NCBI GenBank assembly: GCA_913051905.1
Contig: CAJXBY010000083.1
Location: forward strand, 1 to 10,814
Reading direction: 5' to 3'
Origin: an uncultured Gammaproteobacteria bacterium
Lineage (GTDB): Bacteria; Pseudomonadota; Gammaproteobacteria; Arenicellales; UBA868
DNA length: 10,814 nt
Part shown: positions 6,825-10,814 of the stretch, in pieces
Position numbering within the stretch: the stretch's first letter is position 1
How the letters are laid out: every line of letters begins with the position of its first letter
The notes under the pieces: model-generated
The model's database searches: none
The model's input: only the letters and a program-made list of their open reading frames with translations
Told to the model about the DNA's origin: nothing
Made by a program: the position numbers and the translations under genes

Positions 6825-8311
6825 GTGTCACGCTCAACCAGGTGCGGAGCGGACTTTTTCTAGACTCAGTGGTGCTGATGCAGATCTCCCGTAGCCTGGC
6901 ATCAGGCGAAGGTGTGGAAGATGCTGCATTGATGATGGCGACACCGGCCAATCTGGAGATCCTGTCCGATGCGGGACTGCTTGCCGAGGACCGACCGGCA
7001 GCCGGTCCAGCCGACCTGTTGATCGCGGTGCGGGCTAATGACCAGGCCGCAGGGGAGATGGCTTTGGTCCTGGCCGCGGCAGGCCTCGAAAAACCGGGCG
7101 TAACTGCACGAGGGGAGATTTACCAGCCACGGACCCTACAGGGCGCCGCTCGGCTCCACCCTGAAGCGAACCTCGTGCTGATTTCGGTGCCTGGCGACTT
7201 TGCCGGCTTGGAAGCCCGCAAGGCCTTGCGCTCTGGTCTGAACGTGATGATCTTCAGTGACAACGTGCCGCTGGAAGAGGAGATCGCACTGAAACGCGAA
7301 GCCAGCGAACGGGGATTGATCGTGATGGGACCGGACTGTGGTACGGCAATTATCGGCGGTGTTCCGCTCGCCTTTGCCAATTGTGTCCCGCGCGGAGACA
7401 TTGGAATTGTCGGTGCTTCGGGCACCGGTATTCAGGAGGTCACCAGCCTGATCGCTCGGAACGGAGGCGGAATCTCGCACGCCATCGGTGTGGGTGGCCG
7501 TGATCTGGCCGAACCGGTCGCAGGCATCAGTACACTGACCGCGCTGGAATGGCTGGAAGGTGACGCCTCGACGGCCCACGTGGTCATCATCTCCAAGCCT
7601 CCAGCGGACAGCGTTGCAGACCGGATTCTGAAGACCGTTGCCCGCAGTTCGAAGACCTTTACCGTATGCTTTCTCGGTGCTGGAGACCTCGGCCTGCCGG
7701 TGAATGCAACGCTGGCGACGACCCTGAAAGATGCAGCCGTTACGGCGCTCGCCGGCCGGTGGGCACCGGCACCATTCGACCCCAGAAAGCAGGCACAACC
7801 GGTCGATAGCGAACGCCGGCGTATTCTGGGCCTTTTCTCGGGGGGCAGCCTTTCGGCAGAAGCACAGACCGTGCTGATCGACCGGGGCCATCAGGTGACA
7901 TCCAATGCCCCTGTCGCCGGTGCCGGTGCGGTATTAAAAGGCGGGGCTGCCCATGAGTTGATCGATCTGGGCGATGATGCCTATACCCGTGGGCGTCCAC
8001 ACCCGATGATCGATCCGGCGGTGCGTGATGCGCCGCTTATTGAGGCGCTGTCCGACCGTGGAATTGGTGTGATCCTGCTAGATGTGGTGATCGGGTACGG
8101 TGCGCACCCTGATCCTGCCGGGCATCTGGCCGGCGTGCTCAAAGCGCACACCGGTAGCGGGCCGCTCGTGGTGGCGTCGGTCACCGGCACCGAGACCGAC
8201 CCACAGGGCTGGAGCCGACAGGCATCTATATTGACCGGCGCAGGTGTCTTGGTCGCGCCCAGCAATGCGGATGCGGCCGCCCTGGCGCTGGCCTGCCTGG
8301 AAGCCCGTTGA
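6821..8311 (+). CDS. allF: AllF/FdrA family protein lacking the C-terminal tail, oxamate carbamoyltransferase component
   Basis: This 496-residue protein aligns with E. coli FdrA from the first residues (GLFLDSVVLMQISRSL versus GCFQDSVSLMIISRKL). It has the two succinyl-CoA-ligase-like halves: N-terminal ALMMATPANLEIL (36-48), NVMIFSDNVPLEEEI, VMGPDCGTAIIGG, the nucleotide-loop GASGTGIQE (from about 198), GVGGRDLAEPVAGIS, then C-terminal DLGDDAYTRGRPHPMIDP (about 380-400), LLDVVIGYGAHPDPA and SVTGTETDPQ. FdrA is part of the reported E. coli oxamate carbamoyltransferase; its name comes from an early suppressor phenotype. The protein stops at ACLEAR, where E. coli FdrA continues about 50 residues with the VINIGL...QWSPVAGG tail. 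Here that tail is encoded separately at 5361-5552. The GTG start overlaps the allG stop as GTGA, giving tight coupling. Confidence 0.92.
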   Translation: MSVTLNQVRSGLFLDSVVLMQISRSLASGEGVEDAALMMATPANLEILSDAGLLAEDRPAAGPADLLIAVRANDQAAGEMALVLAAAGLEKPGVTARGEIYQPRTLQGAARLHPEANLVLISVPGDFAGLEARKALRSGLNVMIFSDNVPLEEEIALKREASERGLIVMGPDCGTAIIGGVPLAFANCVPRGDIGIVGASGTGIQEVTSLIARNGGGISHAIGVGGRDLAEPVAGISTLTALEWLEGDASTAHVVIISKPPADSVADRILKTVARSSKTFTVCFLGAGDLGLPVNATLATTLKDAAVTALAGRWAPAPFDPRKQAQPVDSERRRILGLFSGGSLSAEAQTVLIDRGHQVTSNAPVAGAGAVLKGGAAHELIDLGDDAYTRGRPHPMIDPAVRDAPLIEALSDRGIGVILLDVVIGYGAHPDPAGHLAGVLKAHTGSGPLVVASVTGTETDPQGWSRQASILTGAGVLVAPSNADAAALALACLEAR

Positions 8312-8328
8312 GAGGACGGGATTCAGCC

Positions 8329-9312
8329 GTGGCATTAGCAGCGCAATCGGATCTAAGCCCCGCGTTGTGTCGGCGGGTTTCCCACGGTTCCGGTTGTGGA
8401 CGACACAAGCAGATCCTGGGGGCCACGACTGTAGGATCGATCGCGGCGAGGGTGTTTCACGAGGGCGCTGAAGGGCGGATAGCCGCCGTCTTCAAGCAAA
8501 GTTTTTACGTCGATCATGCCGGAAGCTGGATCTGTGTGGTGCGCCCGGGCTTCGGCAACGGCCCGATCAACGTAGTACTGGAAGGGTCTGCAGGTCTTGC
8601 CTGGCCGCGTGACATCAAGCTTGGAAACAGCGTGCGGCTGGACAACACCGGATTGCGTATCGGTGATCGCTTCAGGGTGTCGATTGAATCCGCGCGGCGT
8701 TGGCGTCCGCCGCCGGTTCCGCAGAGCTGCCCGGCGAGTCGTTCGCAGGGCCTGGCGGCGCTCGCTGCCGCTGTTCGGGGCAGGATTCCTCGGCAGGGGC
8801 TGGGTGTTTTCCTGACAAGTCTTCAGCCAACAGACAAAGCACCGATCGAGGTCATAAAGGCTGCGCCGTCTGTCCGGGCACTTTGCGGATGGCTCTCGTC
8901 ATCCCCCAGTAGCGCCTTTGCGTGCCCTGCGCCGTCAACGTTGCTCGGACTGGGTCCGGGCCTGACCCCTTCCGGCGACGATTTCCTGGGCGGTGCGCTG
9001 ATTGCCCTGTTTCGGATCGGCCGCGAAGATCTCGCTCACCGGCTGTACCGGCAGATTCAGCCAGACCTCGCTCAGCGTACCGGTCCAGTCAGCCGGGCGT
9101 TCATTGCTGCTGCAGCGTGCGGTGAGGGGCTGGAGTCACTGCACGCCGCGCTGGATGCAGTGTTGATGGGTGAATCGGAGTCGATGGATCAAAAACTTGC
9201 CGGGATCGACCGGATCGGGCACTGCTCCGGCTGGGACGCACTCGCGGGTGCGGTTACGGTGTTGCGCTGTACACCCGGATTCGAGTCAGAGCCGCAGGCG
9301 GCACTTGGCTGA
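8329..9312 (+). CDS. allH: AllH/YlbF family protein (DUF2877), oxamate carbamoyltransferase component
   Basis: The C-terminal half carries the DUF2877 signature LLGLGPGLTPSGDDFLGGAL (about 205-224) and IGHCSGWDALAGAVT (about 295-309). The N-terminal half (GATTVGSIAARVFHEGAEG, VRPGFGNGPINVVLE) is less conserved. DUF2877 protein YlbF (AllH) is the third member of the E. coli FdrA-YlbE-YlbF set. At about 327 residues it is longer than E. coli YlbF (about 270). The start is uncertain: GTG 8329 has GAGGA (8312-8316) at a rather long spacing, while TTG 8308 would overlap the allF stop as TTGA, mirroring the GTGA overlap upstream, and adds 7 residues (334 in total). Its molecular role in the complex is not something I can read from the sequence. 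Confidence 0.88.
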   Translation: MALAAQSDLSPALCRRVSHGSGCGRHKQILGATTVGSIAARVFHEGAEGRIAAVFKQSFYVDHAGSWICVVRPGFGNGPINVVLEGSAGLAWPRDIKLGNSVRLDNTGLRIGDRFRVSIESARRWRPPPVPQSCPASRSQGLAALAAAVRGRIPRQGLGVFLTSLQPTDKAPIEVIKAAPSVRALCGWLSSSPSSAFACPAPSTLLGLGPGLTPSGDDFLGGALIALFRIGREDLAHRLYRQIQPDLAQRTGPVSRAFIAAAACGEGLESLHAALDAVLMGESESMDQKLAGIDRIGHCSGWDALAGAVTVLRCTPGFESEPQAALG

Positions 9313-9330
9313 CAGACCAGGAGAAGACGA

Positions 9331-10503
9331 ATGTCACCCCCTTTCACGCAGTCCGAGTACGAGAACCGCCAGCAACGCGTTCAGACGGTGATGGCTGAAC
9401 GCAAGTTGGATGCACTAGTCATCGGCGACCCTGCCAACATGAACTGGCTGACCGGTTTCGATGCATGGTCCTTCTATGTGCCGCAGGTCATGGTCATAGA
9501 GGCGGATCGCCCGCCGGTCTGGATCGGACGGGCCATGGATGCCGGTGCGCTCGGCCTGACCACATATCTTGGCGATGACTGTATCGTCCCTTACCCGGAG
9601 GATCTGATTCAGCGCGATGACACGCACCCGTCGGTATTCATGGCGCGCTGGCTGACAGGGCGGGGTCTTGCCGGTAGACGGGTGGGCTACGAGAGCGACA
9701 GTTTCTTCTTCTCGCCCCGGGCCCTCGCGGGACTGCAGGAGGGGTTGGCTGATGCGCTGTGGGTGGATGCCGACCGTCTAGTCAACTGGATCCGTGCGGT
9801 CAAGACACCGGCAGAGATCGAGCTGATGCGCCAGGCGGCAGTGCTCGCGGGATGCGCCATGCAGACCGCCTGGGACTCGGTTCGGCCGGGGGTCCGCCAG
9901 TGTGACCTCGTCGCTGAGATTCTGGCTGCCCAGGTCCGCGGGACCGATTCGTTCGGCGGCGACCAGACCGCGATCTGCCCATTGATTCTGGCGGGGGAAG
10001 GCGCAGCAACAGCCCATCCTTTGTGGACCGACGAGAGGTTCGAGGAAAACCAGACCGTGGCATTTGAGATCGGCGGTACCCGCCGACGCTACAACGCGGG
10101 TCTGGCGAGGACTGCCCATCTGGGCGATCCTCCAGAAGAGCTGACCCGTACACTGGCGGCGGTCCGCGAGGGGCTTGATGCCGTACTGGCCGTACTGACG
10201 GCTGGTGTGAGCGCTGCCCAGGTGCACCGGGCCTGGCAGGACGTGCTCGATGCCTACGGCCTAGAGAAGCCCAGCCGAATCGGATATTCCATCGGCGTTG
10301 GTTATCCGCCGGACTGGGGTGAGCGAACGATCAGTCTGCGTGCCGGAGAGTCCACCCTGATTCCTGAAAACGCCGTTCTTCATGTCATGCTCGGTATGTG
10401 GCTGGACGGGTGGGGCATGGAGATGAGTGAGACCGTACATATCACAGCTGCCGGCTCTGAGTGTCTGACCCGTTTCCCCCGCGAGCTTCATGTTGTCAGG
10501 TAA
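9331..10503 (+). CDS. M24 (creatinase / ectoine hydrolase DoeA-like) family hydrolase with degenerate metal site
   Basis: This 390-residue protein has the two-part layout of creatinase and prolidase-like proteins: an N-terminal creatinase domain (about 10-155, DALVIGDPANMNWLTGFDAW at 27-46) and a C-terminal pita-bread domain (about 165-380). GYSIGVGYPPDWGERT (318-333) and LDGWGMEMSETVHIT (358-372) resemble ectoine hydrolases (DoeA/EutD) more than aminopeptidase P. The M24 metal ligands (D, D, H, E, E in PepP) are replaced: FEIGG (245-249) and YNAGLART (254-261) hold Glu and Gly, the histidine region reads YSIGVG, and both late glutamates are changed (HVMLGMW, EMSETVH). His229 in ATAHPLW resembles the catalytic histidine of metal-free creatinase. 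Such enzymes cleave amidine or guanidino C-N bonds, so a ureide substrate is possible. AGGAG (9319-9323) supports ATG 9331. Confidence 0.83.
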   Translation: MSPPFTQSEYENRQQRVQTVMAERKLDALVIGDPANMNWLTGFDAWSFYVPQVMVIEADRPPVWIGRAMDAGALGLTTYLGDDCIVPYPEDLIQRDDTHPSVFMARWLTGRGLAGRRVGYESDSFFFSPRALAGLQEGLADALWVDADRLVNWIRAVKTPAEIELMRQAAVLAGCAMQTAWDSVRPGVRQCDLVAEILAAQVRGTDSFGGDQTAICPLILAGEGAATAHPLWTDERFEENQTVAFEIGGTRRRYNAGLARTAHLGDPPEELTRTLAAVREGLDAVLAVLTAGVSAAQVHRAWQDVLDAYGLEKPSRIGYSIGVGYPPDWGERTISLRAGESTLIPENAVLHVMLGMWLDGWGMEMSETVHITAAGSECLTRFPRELHVVR

Positions 10504-10571
10504 CGGGACACGGCGCATGGGCGCCCGATTGCGACACTGAACGCACCCCTTTGAAGAAACACAGGAACAGG

Positions 10572-10814
10572 GTGAAGACTGACATCAGGACCATGAAGCT
10601 CTACCATCACGTCGAGCGTGTGTACAACGAGCTGCGTGAGCTCGGTAAATCCACTGAAGATGCGCTGCGAGTTGAGGAACTGGTGGCATTCGACCAGATG
10701 CACTATCACGGTACCGCCGCGGTCGATGAAGCTGTCCGGCTGACTGGTATCGGTCCCGCGACATCGGTCCTGGAGATCGGCTCGGGACTGGGCGGGCCAG
10801 CCCGTCACATGGCC
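10572..10814 (+). CDS. Class I SAM-dependent methyltransferase, N-terminal part (3' end outside window)
   Basis: The frame stays open to the window end and gives 81 residues. HYHGTAAVDEAVRLTGIGP (44-62) is followed by motif I, VLEIGSGLGGPARHMA (66-81), the glycine-rich S-adenosylmethionine loop, in the style of glycine/sarcosine or small-molecule methyltransferases. GTG 10572 has AGGAACA (10563-10569) just upstream; TTG 10551 and ATG 10593 are in-frame alternatives. It follows the M24 gene by 68 bases on the same strand and may belong to the operon. Substrate cannot be told from this part. Confidence 0.78.
   Translation, partial: MKTDIRTMKLYHHVERVYNELRELGKSTEDALRVEELVAFDQMHYHGTAAVDEAVRLTGIGPATSVLEIGSGLGGPARHMA

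Noticed and set aside
7136..7891. 251-codon minus-strand frame
   Set aside because: It lies wholly inside allF, whose frame is strongly conserved; the product looks like an antisense translation (Arg, His, Cys rich) and has no family resemblance.
10504..10571. GGGCGCCC palindrome between the M24 and methyltransferase genes as a terminator
   Set aside because: The element has no loop, no longer stem and no T-run; it does not break the operon convincingly.

Overview
The window carries one co-oriented (+ strand) purine/ureide catabolism cluster from a GC-rich bacterium, most likely a member of the Pseudomonadota judging by protein similarity to PuuE, UraD, PucG and the E. coli allantoin-locus proteins FdrA/YlbE/YlbF. 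Nothing in it fixes the genus. Genes are tightly packed, several overlap by 1-17 bases, and there are no RNA genes, insertion sequences, CRISPR arrays or minus-strand genes that I can support.

Layout: the 3' end of puuE (allantoinase, 2-235) overlaps uraD (OHCU decarboxylase, 235-795) by one base. A 243-base gap (796-1038), the longest in the window, holds a pair of near-identical imperfect palindromes that look like an operator. A probable operon then runs to the end: an aspartate-carbamoyltransferase-like protein of altered substrate pocket (1039-2070), a type II-like asparaginase homologue without signal peptide (2097-3098), carbamate kinase (3103-4077), (S)-ureidoglycine-glyoxylate aminotransferase (4115-5377), a 63-residue protein equal to the detached C-terminal tail of FdrA (5361-5552), AllG/YlbE (DUF1116, 5553-6824), AllF/FdrA lacking that tail (6821-8311), AllH/YlbF (DUF2877, about 8329-9312), a creatinase/ectoine-hydrolase-like M24 protein with no recognisable metal site (9331-10503), and the start of a SAM-dependent methyltransferase (10572-end).

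Reading as a pathway: UraD and PuuE carry urate-derived OHCU through allantoin to allantoate. PucG-type transamination of ureidoglycine with glyoxylate gives oxalurate and glycine. The FdrA/YlbE/YlbF proteins are the reported oxamate carbamoyltransferase of E. coli, which phosphorolyses oxalurate to oxamate and carbamoyl phosphate. Carbamate kinase then recovers ATP, CO2 and ammonia. The asparaginase homologue is a candidate for hydrolysing the amide oxamate to oxalate (inference). The step from allantoate to ureidoglycine has no classical enzyme in the window.

Most noteworthy: the FdrA tail is a separate gene directly in front of allG, in the same reading frame and separated only by a TGA; a second, structurally unrelated carbamoyltransferase that appears to have lost the aspartate-binding loop sits in the same cluster; and the M24 protein has lost its metal ligands.
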